Origin: Casuarina equisetifolia
Lineage: Eukaryota; Streptophyta; Magnoliopsida; Fagales; Casuarinaceae
DNA: 64,000 nucleotides
Direction of reading: 5' to 3'
Assembly: GCA_028551475.1 (NCBI GenBank)
Contig: CM052359.1
Location: forward strand, 7,503,583 to 7,567,582
Made by a program: the position numbers and the translations under genes. The notes under the pieces are model-generated. The model was not told where the DNA came from. It searched no databases and was given only the letters and a program-made list of their open reading frames with translations. Within the stretch, counting starts at the first letter, position 1. Every line of letters starts with the position of its first letter. Shown here in pieces: positions 52,471-64,000 of this stretch.

Positions 52471-53499
52471 ACATTTTAATGTGCTTTCTATTGAAGTTGA
52501 TGGTGTGGAGCTTATTTGATGTGAAGGAGTTTAGCAAATTATTGAAGAGAAAGCTTGGCATGCGTTTCATGCCTTACTTAACTCATTGCCAAATCCTACT
52601 AAAACACAACCTTCATACTAAAATGAAAGACCTAATTAGATGATTTATGCACCCTAGACCATTATATAGGCATATAAATGTAATCCAACTTATAACTCAA
52701 ATGGTGTTAGGTCAACATTTAAAAATGATAGGATTGTTAGGTGTTATCACTAGGCCAAAAAGTTATAGCTAATAGCCAGTGTGTTACCTTATTATCTTAA
52801 CACTCACACAAGCTATGTTAACCATTTGGGCTTAGGTACTTAAGCCAACCCATAGGGTTTGCTCTACACTAGGTCCACTTGGACCCCCCTCTACAACTAA
52901 TTATTGACAATGCAAAAACCCACATTGAGCAGTAGGTGAGCATGAAGTGTTGTGCGTGACTACAACTAAGTGCCACAAGTTGGACAATTAGTTTCATTTA
53001 AGTATAAGGGAAATACTTGGCTAAATAAACCCAAGAAAGACATATCAACCTTGTGTTAAAGAAGGATCATCTACACAAGCTATCTCTAGAGTTGGTACAC
53101 CACCACTCATTCATCCAAGAAATCTAGGTAGGAAACATGACATTATTGACAAAGGAAATAACTCTAAAAAATTCTTACAAGGTCATTAATTCACATGGAA
53201 AAATGAAGGAGAAAGTTGTGTTAACCAAATGACCAAACTAAATGTATTTTCTAAAAGTTATATGAACAACATTTAGTTGCCTAATGTGTATAGGCTAGTT
53301 GGCTATACAAGATCAGCCTTGCACTCATTATTTTATATGTATTATAAACAATATATAAATCAAAGCCTTATATAAATACTTGTTTTATATGCATTGTGTT
53401 TTATCTTTCACGTTCTATTTTTTTTTTCTCTTTCTTATTTGATTTATGGATTTATAATATTGTACCTAAGAAATGAGGACTTTAACAAGTGAAATAAGA
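52471..53499. other. Non-coding DNA inside the split P450 pseudogene
   Basis: Probably the pseudogene's old intron mixed with transposon DNA. No recognisable coding or RNA gene. Confidence 0.35.
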
Positions 53500-53824
53500 A
53501 CATGTGCTTTGTCTTTCATAATTAATGAAGGATTTGATGGTAGAAGGCATGTATTAGATTTATCAAGTAATGTAATGGAAATTAATGGTGCATATAGATA
53601 AAATTAGTCTAGGATATTTAAATCACAAGTGATGTGCTCACTTATTACTAAATCAATGATCCAAATAGATAAAGTGAACTTAAAAGAATGATTTTGTCTT
53701 GTGAAGTTTGTTGTTAGATTAGAAGGGCCCACTTGGTTAAGAAGAATGACAAGCATCTATTGTTGCTCCATGGTAAGCTTAAGCCAATATTGCAACCATA
53801 AATACTCATAAGAGGAGGAGGCAG

Positions 53825-53992
53825 GTGCAAAACCCAACAAATGTGACTCTAAACTTCCATATGGATTAACTAAAAAATGGAGGTAGTTTTAGATTGGCTA
53901 TCAAAGAGGTGCAAAACCCAACAACTATGGACTCTAAACATCCATAAAGATTAACCAAAAGATGGATATAGTTTTAGATTGACTATTAGGAA
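53825..53992. repeat. Tandem duplication, two 84-bp units
   Basis: Units start GTGCAAAACCCAACAA at 53825 and 53909 and are about 85% alike by eye. The 84-bp length is a multiple of three, so it could have been an in-frame duplication when the copia gag-protease frame was open. Confidence 0.75.
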
Positions 53993-56004
53993 AACTAATG
54001 CCTATTTATTTGATCAAAGGGTAAATTAGACGTGAAAAAGATTATGAACAAGAAATAGATTTCTTATATGTAAAATACAAGTTCAATGAAGGACGGCCAA
54101 TGCGTTGATGCTAAATATCATAACTATTACTATTATTGAAAATTGAATTACAAGCAAGGACATGTTTAGGAGTACAAAAAGTATTTTTTTAAGGAAAAAA
54201 TAACTAGAAGCAAAATAGAATTAAAACTAATTGGAATGGAAGAACATAAAAAGTAAAGTCTCATCTTAACCTTGCCTAGCTTGATTAGAGTCCTAGTAAA
54301 ATGATCTTGAAATATACAGAAATCATCAGAAAAAATGTTCACACAATTATTATCATGAGTTAGTTTATGAATGAATAAAAGATTATGTCTAAATCTTAAG
54401 GCATATAAGATATGTGTAAGGCACAAGATGAGATAAAGTTTATAATGTTGAATATTAGAGATGGGGCTACCAGATTAATCAAATAGTGTAATAGAAATAG
54501 GTAATGCACATGGATAAAATGAGTCTAAGATATTTAAATCACAAGTAATATAATCACTTGCTCCTAAATCAATGATTCAAGTAGATGAAGTAGACTTAAA
54601 AAGAATAATTCTAAACTATGAAGTTTAATGTTTGATCAGAGGGGGCCACTTGTTTGAGAAGTGTTGACAAACCTTTAATGTTGGTCCATGGTTAGATTAA
54701 GCCTAATATTTCCACTATAACTACTTATAGAAGCAAGAGGTGTAGAACCTAACAAATGTGGACTAGGATAAGGAGGTAGAGTTAGGCCATCATAATAACA
54801 TAGTCCATTACCATAACAACTATTAAAGTAGGAAAAATTAGGCCTAAATGGGTTTTATAACCCAAAACCAAGTGGGTTATGATTATTAAAGTTAAAGGGA
54901 TGTTGTTAGCCATTAGTGGCAATGTTATGGGCTAGAGGCTTGTTTCCTCAACTTCTTTTCCTATTTCCCTATTCATGTTTAGACTTCCAATCAAGGGGTG
55001 TCCAACAATGAGAAAACATGCCTATTTAACATAGCATTTTTTTTTTCTTTTTGGTAATGATGGCAAAAAATTGTTTGTGCAGGTGGGCTTCCAAAACCAT
55101 TCATTGGGCTAGATTGGGTCTAAAAATGATATTGCCTAAATCTTGCCAAGGCCCATTGGACCCATACCCACTTGGCCTATGCAAGCCTGACCTACATGCA
55201 CCTAACTCATTTACCCCTAACTCACGTCTACCTAAACTGTGACGGCTTAACCTAGCTACTTTGCCCCCAAGGTATTTCTTGCAAATTATAATGCCTAAAA
55301 CATGTTGGTTTTACCAAGGATGCTCTATCTAGCATTCAGTGAGTGGTGACGGACGTCCTACCTCGCCAAGGCATATGTTTACTCCAATAAAGGGAGTAAT
55401 TCATTTGAGAGAACATTCATTCTTAGATCGTGAAATTCTTCTAGCAAACCTAAAAGAAATTTCATTGATTTGTTTTCTTGATCTCATTCCTAAAGCTATT
55501 CATTAACCTTGAACTCACATTTGTTGTATTTGTTGTGAAAGAAGCTTAGTTAATGTCAAGTTTCCCCCAAAAATCTTTCAAGTGGACATAAAATTTAATG
55601 AGTTTAGCACAACCACTACCTCCAACAAGTTTTAGCACATTATTTAAGGTCTTTATGACCTTATCGAAACTCTCATGCAAAACAAACCAAATCTCAATGA
55701 CATTTTGTATGCAAGAAACCATATTTTCTAGGGGGATTAACAGAGTTCATAAGCCATGTTTTCACAATGGTGTGACATTGGATGGTTGCAAGGAGGTTAG
55801 AGTTTTCTCTACAATAGGAACAATTGTAAGGGTAGTTTGATAAATTTGAAAAATCATGGGGGCAAAAAAGGTAACGTAAAAATATGAAGGGCAAAAGGTA
55901 ATAAGGTTGAAAAAAAGGGAATGAGATAATTCACATTTAAAACTCACTCGTGATGGCTTAAAAAAAAAATTGCAAAAGCAATTTTGGTCTCAAAGAAAGA
56001 TTGT

Positions 56005-56016
56005 TCTATGATACCA
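56005..56016 (-). other. Copia primer-binding site (tRNA-Met)
   Basis: On the minus strand TGGTATCATAGA follows an LTR-like end TTTTTTTACA. It resembles TGGTATCAGAGC. The 5' LTR would lie at 56017 upwards; its outer end was not found. Confidence 0.55.
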
Positions 56017-56298
56017 TGTAAAAAAAGAAGACATTATAAAAGGGAAGCCAATAAGTGAGCAAATTTCTCTATGAATTTTGATATATAGAACCTTACAATG
56101 TTGCACCTATATATATAGGTATAAGCCCCCAAGGATAATTGAGATGATAAGAAAGACTCATATGAGAAATCTTGCAAAATAAGTATTTTAGGTTCAAATC
56201 TACTTGATTACATTTTTGAATGACTTAAGTATACTTTGAGGCAAACCGTTGCCCCCCAATTTAAGCTATTAAGTAAAGCTTAGTGAGATTTTGGGTTG

Positions 56299-56325
56299 TC
56301 AATATATATATATACACACACACAC
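56299..56325. repeat. (TA)n(CA)n microsatellite
   Basis: About six TA units followed by about six CA units, between the copia LTR region and the P450 3' fragment. Confidence 0.85.
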
Positions 56326-56432
56326 CTAACCTTATAGGTAACTCCTTATACAAGAAAATAAGAAATAAATACAAAATTCAATACAATCGGATAAACCTAG
56401 TATACCAATAATTGACATATATTCATTAACAA

Positions 56433-56650
56433 AACTCTATGGTATGGCTACATCTAGAAAGGTCCCACTTGTTGCGGTCACGAAGGTCCATCTTTATTGG
56501 TAGTCACTTTTGGCTATTCATCTATCTCCTATTGGCTCGTACTAGAAATTATCTCCTAGTTTAAGCACGCTCTCTTTTTCCTATGAAATTACAGCCCGGC
56601 TTTGGGACGTGGATGCGTCACTAGAAACTTATTCTAGTGGCCTATCATCA
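56433..56650 (+). pseudogene. P450 pseudogene 1, 3' end of exon 2 and 3' flank
   Basis: CTCTATGGTATGGCTACATC, AGAAAGGTCCCACTTGTTGC and CATCTTTATTGGTAGTCA align with the last 80 coding bases of the P450 at 59121-61131. Similarity continues into its 3' flank (TAGTGGCCT...ATCAAGG). The stop codon region and most of exon 2 are lost. Confidence 0.7.
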
Positions 56651-57491
56651 AGGATGGTCATTTTGATGAAGAAATTATCAAATATACTTGTCGTCTTCAA
56701 ACATACTTTTCCCATTCCGTGTCTGCATTTTGTGCCAAAAGCACGTAAAAGTAAATGGGCTCGAAAGACAAGGAGGACTTGTTCTCCCCCTAGTACGTGC
56801 ATAAGCTAATTGCAGAAAGCTTGTTTATTGATTTTGACTGTTGATTTGGGTAACAGGGTAAAAACGCCTTTGCTTTGATCAGATTTACTTGAAGATAGAA
56901 AAGGCAACAGTCAGAAGTTCAGTGTTATGGGAAGCGCTTAGATGGTTTGATTGTCGGCCCTTTTTACGGAGTTGTTTCCGTACTATTATTGCTACAAATT
57001 TTCTTTTGAAGAACAAGGAGCTCATGAGTAAACTCTTAAAGGCCCAAATACACCTCTCTCTACAAAGCTTCATTGGAAGAGGATATTAAAGTTAAAGGTA
57101 TTTTACAGGTGCCAAACTTTTTAGCATAAAACTAAGTTTCCAATACGTTCACGAGCAGTAACTTTAAAATTACTTCAAAAGAACAATCATTATGAACCTA
57201 GAACAATAATTCATTCTTACTATCTATTCTGGTGTTTTTTTTTTTTTAATATATGGAACTCATACACAGGTTATTGTAGGCAAGAATAATGCAAGGTTCT
57301 CCCACCATATTATCTTATGTCCGTCCTTTTTCATTCTCCCTTTCTTGCTCCCTCAAGTTTTCACAATATATTTCAAACAAAAAGCGTCTTTAAGATTTCA
57401 AAAACGTCTTCGTCTTTTCTTCTCACGAATATGTTTTGGTTGATAAAACAAAGAATAAAGAACTGGACATGTGTTTACCGTTTTACCGTGA

Positions 57492-57710
57492 AAAGTAATT
57501 TTCAAATCAATTATCATGAAAGAATACACCTTACTTAAAAGTAAATTTCTAATCAATTATCATGAAAGAATACACCTTACTTGGTTGTGATAACTACCAA
57601 TACGCGAGGAAAGAAGACTATCATAGTCCACACAGCCATCCTTACTTTCCACCCTGTAAAAATAAAAAGTCAGTTTCTAATCAATCTATCATGAAAGACT
57701 AGACCTTTAA
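57492..57710. repeat. Short direct repeats, 46-bp unit, two adjacent copies plus a partial third
   Basis: AATCAATTATCATGAAAGAA recurs with 46-bp spacing (at about 57506 and 57552), with a diverged third copy near 57680. No coding role seen. Confidence 0.75.
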
Positions 57711-59058
57711 GAGAAATTACCCAGCATAGACTTTTTTTATTTTTTATTTTTCGTCAAACAGTAATCGTTTTATTAACCAGTATTAGATCATCATCTAGAG
57801 CCTTCATTTCTGGTCATACTGATATGATGGGCTTGGAGGACTTCTGTGATGTTTTTGTCTTGCCCTTAACAAAGAATCAATCTGATCTCTCTCTTCCCTC
57901 GAAATTTCCTTGTTTATTTGTGGATCAGTGAAACCCGTGAAATAAGGTATGTTAGATCTGGGACAGACTTGGCTGTGGCATAGTAGAAAGCTTTATGATC
58001 TTTCTGCTTAGAGTCAAGAAAATCGTTTCCTTTGTGTTATGGAATATGGCAGCTATCATACAATGGATTTGATTAATAAAGATTGAAGCATTTCTTCTTA
58101 TTAAATTCAATTTTGTAAGAATGATGATTTTTACGTAAAATTTTTTTTAGGATAAACTTATAAGCAACTTAAGAGGTACAATATCTTTTATGATTGTCAT
58201 ATGTATAAATATATATATCTCATAATTGATAATACAAAATAGTTCAAAACAAGAGCTCACAAATAGAATTTGAAAATTTTTAAAACTCTTATGAATATTT
58301 ATTACAATTTATAGATTAATCCAAATTATTGAGATTCTACCCTTCGCATACTTCTTAACCTTAGTAACAATGATAATACTCTCTAGATTTTAATTATATT
58401 ATTTTATTTTATTTTATTCTAAACATGATATATTGTAATCTTAAAAGACATACTTAGTGTTACAGAACTTTTCCTTTTTACGGCAACATGCTCCTGATAT
58501 GTACAGTTTTCATCAGAAAGCAATGATAGGAATCAAGGATATGTACCCTTAGGGGGATAAGGCCTGAATCTGAGTAAGCGTCCCCGAAAGCTGACGCACA
58601 TGCCTTTGGGTTGATATTTCAACAGTTTCTTTTTTGGTAAAACAAACAATGGAACAACAAAAAAACAGAGAATTGTTGGACCATAAACAGTCAGTGCAGC
58701 TCCTCTGTGCTAGTTTTCTACCTAAAGTAGATAGTGGCAGATTCATTTCATCTGTCTGGGCAAAGTTGATGACGAAGCCACTTGCTCTCACTCATAGACT
58801 TCACCAATCTATCGCTTCAGGCAAATTAATTTACCATATTAGCAGCCGATTTTACAAGAGCAAAGGTCGAGATAGAATTTCTGACACCGTCAGAAAAATC
58901 TCTCTTATCCCCAAGGAGGTAAGCAACATTGAAAACTGATTTATTTGCTTTCACCCTAGACTTTTTCGGCAGTAAATGCAAGACAGGCGTGTAATTAAGC
59001 TCTTACGTGTAGCACATGTTAAACGGGCAATGAAAAGGCTTCACCAGTAAAGTAGACC
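57711..59058. other. Upstream region of the P450 gene
   Basis: AT-rich in its left part (about 58080-58440), then more balanced. A 100-codon open stretch at about 58634-58939 has no recognisable domain. The last few hundred bases should carry the P450 promoter. Confidence 0.45.
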
Positions 59059-59066
59059 TATATAAA
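59059..59066 (+). promoter_or_regulatory. TATA box of the P450 gene
   Basis: TATATAAA lies 55 bp before the ATG at 59121, an ideal place for a plant TATA box. Its preservation fits a recent loss of the gene's function. Confidence 0.65.
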
Positions 59067-59120
59067 CCCCTCAGGCCGAACACAAACTCACACCGCTGCA
59101 AACACTACGAGTTGCAAGCA

Positions 59121-61131
59121 ATGGAGTTCACCTCTTGGTCTGTTGTTTTAGCTATGGCATCCCTAGCTGTTCTCTACTTTTTCTCAAAACATCGACCCTT
59201 TCGTTTCCATAAGCTAAAACTTCCACCAGTTCCCAAACCTTGGCCCATCATTGGCAACCTAAACCTCCTTGGTCCCCTTCCTCACCAGTCCCTGCATAAA
59301 TTGTCGCAAAAATATGGACCTCTTATGCAGCTTAAGTTTGGGTCCTTCCCAGTTGTGGTTGTCTCATCACCTGAAATGGCAAAGTAGTTTCTCAAGACAT
59401 ACGATCATATATTTGCTTCTAGACCCCAAACTGCAGCTGGGAAGTACACTTATAACAATAGCGACCTCGTATGGGCACCATATTTGCGTCAAGGGCGAAA
59501 GATATATCTCTCGGAGCTGTTTAGCTCAAGAAGACTAGAGTCCTATGAGTATATTCGTGTAGAAGAAAGGCGTGCTTTCTTCTCACGCTTATACGCTTTG
59601 GCTGGAAGGCCAATTAGGTTGAGAGAGCAGCTCTCGCGTCTGAGTCTAAGTATGATTAGTAGAATTGTATTGGGTGACAAGTATGTCAGTACAACTGAAT
59701 CTAAAACTTCAATAGTAATGCTGAGAGAATTTCAAGAAATGTTGGAGGAGTGGTTCCTGTTAGGTGGGGTATTGAACATTGGGGATTGGATACCCTGGCT
59801 TGGTTTCTTGGATTTACAAGGATATGTGAAACTAATGAAGACTTTGATGAAAAAATTTGATCAATTTCACAACCATGTTATAGATTTACATAAGGCAAAG
59901 AGAGAAGACAAAGATTTTGTTCCAAAGGATATGCTGGATTTTCTTTTGCAGTTTTCTGATGATCCTAATATTGATGTTAAGCTCTCGGATGATAATATCA
60001 AGGGTTTGATTCAGGTATTCTCAAAGCATTTTGATTTTAAGATTCTTTCTTGATTTACTTATATTTTATTGAAAAATTTTATATCAAATTTTATGTTGTG
60101 TTAGAATCTCCAATATCAAACTTAAGCAGATAACGTTATCTTTCAATGAAAATAACATGTTTTTATTTAATAGCATCTATGGAAGTTGTAATAAATCATT
60201 ATTCTTCTCTTTGTGGAGTGTAAGCTCTCTCTCTCTTTTTTTTTTTTCATAGATAATAATATTCCTAAACAATCACAAATTAAACCTTGTTATCCTAGAA
60301 GAATGTTCATTGTCATAGGAAAAACCTTATTGTTCATGGAAAGAAGGATGAGGAGCTTTAATAAGAGAGATAAGGAGTCATACTGTTTTTAAAAGGGTCT
60401 TCTTATTTCCTATGAAGTAGATTAATTGTTTGCCTCAAAGTTTTCAAGTTACACCCACCGTTGCAAGAAGGCATAATTATAACTCCTGTTTTTGACCATG
60501 AAAATAGGATCTCCTCACGGGGGGTACAGATACCTCCGCTACTACTGTAGAATGGGCAATGTCTGAACTCTTGAAGCAGCCGCATCTCATTAGGAAGGCC
60601 ACTGAAGAGTTGGACAGGGTCAGCGGGAAGGACAGATGGGTAGAAGAAAATGACATTACACAACTTCCTTACATAAATGCGATTATGAAAGAAACAATGA
60701 GAAAACGCCCAACGGCCCCATTGCTTGCACCTTATTTTGCTCTTGAAGATTGTAATGTAGCTGGCTATGATTTTCCTAAAGGGACTACAATCTTCATAAA
60801 CACATGGGGTATGGGGAGAGACCCTTTGATATGGGAAGCACCTGAGGAGTTCTATCCAGAAAGGTTCTTAGAAAAGGCCATTGATGTGAAGGGGCAACAT
60901 TTTGAGTTATTGCCATTTGGTTCTGGGAGAAGGATGTGTCCTGCTTACGGCCTTGCACTAAAGATGATCAGTGCTAACTTAGCTAACTTGTTGCATGGGT
61001 TTGAATGGAGTTTTCCTGGCAATATGGAGCCGAAAGATTTGAGCATGGAAGAACTCCATGGTTTGGCTACACCTAGAAAGGTCTCTCTTGTTGCAGTCAT
61101 GAAGGCCCGGCTCCCACATCATCTTTATTAG
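59121..61131 (+). pseudogene. Cytochrome P450, CYP71 clan (CYP92-like), broken by one in-frame stop
   Basis: Two exons, 59121-60014 and 60508-61131, give 505 codons plus stop in one frame with GT-AG splicing (ATTCAG|GTATTC ... AAATAG|GATCTC). Present are an N-terminal membrane anchor (about 5-22), a hinge [17 protein letters not shown], the I-helix oxygen site TGGTDTS, ExxR as ETMR, the PERF motif, and the heme loop FGSGRRMC with Cys. Codon 89 is TAG (59385-59387) where relatives have an amino acid, so only 88 residues precede it. About three residues of the C-helix (APYGPYWRQ in relatives, APYLRQ here) are also lost, removing the Trp of the WxxxR heme-contact motif. CPA replaces the usual CPG after the heme Cys. 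Relatives oxidise phenolics, flavonoids or terpenoids at the ER; no substrate can be assigned. Read-through, an assembly error or recent pseudogenisation are the options. Confidence 0.85.
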
Positions 61132-61679
61132 TTGTCATATTTTATTATGTAATAAGTTACTCGTTGTGCGTATTACTCTAGTTTGGAACGCTGTGAGTGA
61201 AAATTTATCCAACTTTGGGATGTTGGTGTAGAAATAGACTAATTGTATTATAGTGGCCTGGAAATCAAGGAAAAATAACAAATAAACTAGTTGTATTAAA
61301 AGGCCTGGCTTTTAGTTTTGATTGCTGATATACTTGTGATGAAAAGGATATCAACATTGCACTCTCCCTTTTAAAATTGGCTCATGTTAGTGCTTTCAGG
61401 TGCCTTTATTTAAAGCACGGTAGTCTTCCAAAACCCTCCCCTTCCCTCATCCTCCTCTCTTTTGCTTTAAAAAGGCTTTTGCATTTCTTCTTCTTTTTCA
61501 TTTGTTGTTTTCTTGGACAGATTATCTTCTCCCCCAAACTACTTATTTGTTTTCAGGTCCGCCATTTTACTAAAAGACAACGCCCTGATGGGAAGCCTAC
61601 CTACGCTGAAAGCAGATCATTGTCGGCCAGCATAATACACGGCATTCAAAAATCCTAGATTGGAACTCAAAAACATTCT

Positions 61680-64000
61680 TAAGAACCTTGATCGATTTCA
61701 AAACCGTGTTTCAGATGAACAGAAGGCAAAGATTCAAAGAGTGAAAGAGTGAAAGATTTTGTTCAAAAGGACATGATGGATTTTTTGTTGCAGCTGCTGA
61801 TGAACTTAATATTGATGTTAACCTAACCAATGACAATATCAAGTGGCTCACCCGGGCGTTTTTAAGGCTTTCTAAATTTAATGTTCTTTATTGTTCGACT
61901 TGTACCTGAAAAGGTTTTTTGTCAAGTTGTGCTAAAATCCAAAATGATAGACAAGATGCAAAAGATTTAATTTACTTTTACAAGATTATCTAAAAAAAAA
62001 ACAATATATATTGCTAAGCAAAAAATTTACATATAAAATACATCAATACAAGATGACTAGGAACATATCCTTATAGAAAGACCTTACACAATGTTATATC
62101 ACATCAAAGTTGGTTTCTTTAAGCCTCCAAGCATGTAAATAAATAGGTTTTCAACAATTTTTAGGAATCTTTGTAACACAACGAAATCTATCCTTTTTAA
62201 GTCTTTTGATAGCTCTAAAAGTTACACGTTCAAAATTCATATTAAATATATTATTTTTAAATATTTAATCATTCCTTTCATTCTAATTAGTACAAACAAA
62301 ATATACAAACACAAATTTAACAAAATATGGCTTCAAAACTTTATCCTTTCACATGATGATTAAGCTACCCAATTCTTGATTGCCAAGATAGGAATGCTGG
62401 TGTTACATAAAGAATAGTTTCCAGTGTGCCCAAATTGCAATTGAATATAGCTAATTTAATTTGAAAAGATGTGATCTCGAGATTCATTAGTAGTATTTTA
62501 CAAACAACAAATTTCATCTCTTTGACTTTAAGAAAGTAGAATCTATCTCTTATAGCTAGTTGATTCTGAATTGTCAATTATATCATTGAGTGTTAAGAGA
62601 ACATATACTTGAACCACATAGTTCTAGACCAATTAACTCTAGGTCATTGGAAAATGAGAGCTTTCCATGCTAAATTAATTGAAAACTTTCCATATGTTGT
62701 TGTTGTCCATATAAGCTTTTCTTCTTTGATATCATAAGGCCATAGAATGGCATTGATATTACTTGTGAGCATAGAACATGAGCATCTCCTATTAATAGAC
62801 AAATTTCACTCATGATTATTTGCTATCACTAAAAACTTTACATATCTTAGGATTCTTGAAGAAAAGATGACCTACTTTACATGTCTACTAGCAAGTGATC
62901 CTTCATATGGCTAATAGTTATCCCAAAAACAATATATATTTATTAGTATGAAAGAATATCTTATATAACCTTTTAGAAAAAAAAATTATGGATTATATAA
63001 GCATTATTAACCTGAACCTTATTTAGAGACAAAATATTCTCTATTTACTAATTGAGAAAACATATAACTTACAATTCTAAAAGAAATTATTAAATTTTCA
63101 CTATTACAATTTGTGAATAAAAAGCAAGGATTCTTATTGAGTTTTTTAACGAGCTCTTATTATTTTCTTGTGAATTCCATACATTGTTAGCCTCGTAGAT
63201 TTCAAGTTAAACCTGCCTTAGCAGTTATGTATAATTGAATAACTCTCTCTTATGTTCATTAATACAAGATCTCATAGGGGGAGGCCCGGATACTGTGAAG
63301 GGCCAAACGATCAGATTTGAGCAACAGATGAACGAATTGAAGGCAATCATTTTTTATGTAAACAAAACACACGGCCAATCGTGACGCCCGAAGGACTTGA
63401 GTGTCTTCATTAATAACAAAAGGAAACAGGGTACAAGGGGTATGTAAATTGATCCTTACGAGCTAACTCATGAATAAATGGTTTACACGCATAACATGGC
63501 AATAAAAAAATGAATAAGGAAAAAGGAATATGGGCAACTGTTTGCCCAAAACAAAAGCCCATCAAATCTGCATCAGCTCTCACCGAAGAAACCGCATTTC
63601 ACCTGAAAGGTCACTGAAGAACTATACAGCGTTATTGAGAAAGACAGATGGGTAGAAGAAAAAGATATCCCACTTCTTCCTACATCGATGCCCTTAGCTC
63701 TTGAAGATTGTAATGTAGGTAGTTATGATACTTGTAATGGAACCACCATCTTCATAAAACTAATGGGGTATGGGAATAGACCCTTCGATGGGGGATGCAC
63801 TGGAAGAGTTCCGCCAAGAGAGGTTTCTAGGAAAGGCCATTGATGTGAAAGGGACAACATTTTGGGCTATTGTCATTTGTTTGGTCAATTTGTTGCATTG
63901 GTTTGAATGGAATTAGCCTAGTGTGGAGCCAGAAAATTTGAGCACGGAGGAACTCTATGGATTAGCTACGCTTGGAATCGTCCCTCTTGTTGCAATCACG
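61680..64000 (+). pseudogene. P450 pseudogene 3, truncated at the window edge
   Basis: Remnants in P450 order: the end of exon 1 and intron start at about 61680-61905 (FDRFQNRV-like, KAKIQRVKE, DMMDFLLQ-like, NVNLTNDNIK), a long intron, the end of the intron and start of exon 2 at about 63190-63295 (AAGATCTCATAGGGGGAGGC), then from about 63582 to the right edge the K-helix region onwards (EELYSVI-like, RWVEEKDI, ALEDCNVG, TIFIKLMGYG, AIDVKG, then ENLSTEELYGLATL). The heme loop is deleted (near 63875) and stops and frameshifts are many. The 5' two thirds of exon 1 are missing. A 285-bp insertion (about 63296-63581) splits exon 2. The last codons lie beyond the window. Confidence 0.75.
63296..63581. 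mobile_element. Insertion in exon 2 of P450 pseudogene 3
   Basis: Between two stretches that align with the P450 exon 2 there are about 285 bases with no counterpart in the functional-type copy. About 37 bases of the expected exon are missing at the junction, so it looks like an insertion with deletion. The inserted DNA has no recognisable ends or coding. Its origin is unknown. Confidence 0.45.

Larger units (their letters stand above)
53500..56016 (-). mobile_element. Copia retrotransposon remnant (gag end, protease, GAG-pre-integrase)
   Basis: Minus-strand order from high to low coordinates: a primer site (56005-56016) complementary to initiator tRNA-Met; a poorly readable gag region; a relic of the gag CCHC knuckle near 54990; then the protease block near 54600-54520, reading WIIDLGASDYITCDLNILDS (normal copia has DSGA, so the catalytic serine is Leu here); then the GAG-pre-integrase block at about 54430-54240 with LTHILYALRFRHNLLFIHKL. 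Integrase, reverse transcriptase and RNase H are absent. A second diverged copy of the protease part lies at about 53554-53890, some 920 bp away. The element probably inserted in P450 pseudogene 1. Stops make it non-functional. Confidence 0.7.

Noticed and set aside
58634-58939. 101-codon plus-strand frame upstream of the P450
   Set aside because: No domain or homologous block recognised; compatible with chance.

Overview
The window is nuclear DNA of a flowering plant, most likely a eudicot. The genes have many GT-AG introns, the intergenic DNA is AT-rich and littered with LTR-retrotransposon debris, and every recognisable protein belongs to a plant family. I cannot name the species from sequence alone. 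I assembled gene models by hand from conserved protein blocks and splice signals. Reading-frame phase was consistent across every exon junction I placed.

Layout of the gene-rich left part (1-43 kb): a DUF1677 zinc-ribbon-like gene (2506-2952, +); a 14-exon ALDH7B/antiquitin aldehyde dehydrogenase (12377-7295, -) with a G-box/ABRE just upstream; a single-exon CCX-type cation/Ca2+ exchanger (14159-16150, +), divergent from ALDH7; a three-exon LURP-one-related (LOR) gene (20362-19237, -); an AGG3/GS3-type heterotrimeric G-protein gamma subunit with a cysteine-rich tail (27454-30378, +); a two-exon SBT1.8-like subtilase (33658-31283, -), convergent with the gamma gene; a tRNA-Ser(GCU) (39865-39946, +); and the five-exon RING-box protein RBX1 of cullin-RING ligases (43131-40972, -). 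These look like ordinary housekeeping, signalling and stress genes in a collinear block. I see no operon-like or cluster relationship among them.

The right part (43-64 kb) is decayed accessory DNA. It holds a stray copy of the RBX1 exon 1/intron 1 junction, several copia-type LTRs, one clean 1.63-kb solo LTR with a perfect 5-bp target duplication, a tandemly duplicated and degenerate LRR receptor-kinase region, a copia element remnant, and a tandem array of CYP71-clan (CYP92-like) P450 genes. The best-preserved P450 (59121-61131) has a TATA box, intact splice sites and heme motifs. It is broken by one in-frame TAG and lacks part of its C-helix. The flanking P450 copies are heavily degraded. 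A second AT-rich block (about 22.4-26.1 kb) looks like an old minus-strand reverse-transcribing element, possibly an endogenous pararetrovirus.

I did not find a new multi-gene system. The most informative observations are the near-intact P450 pseudogene and its array, the solo LTR with its duplication, the RBX1 fragment, the LRR tandem array, the pararetrovirus-like block, and the GC-AG intron plus 23-nt microexon in ALDH7.
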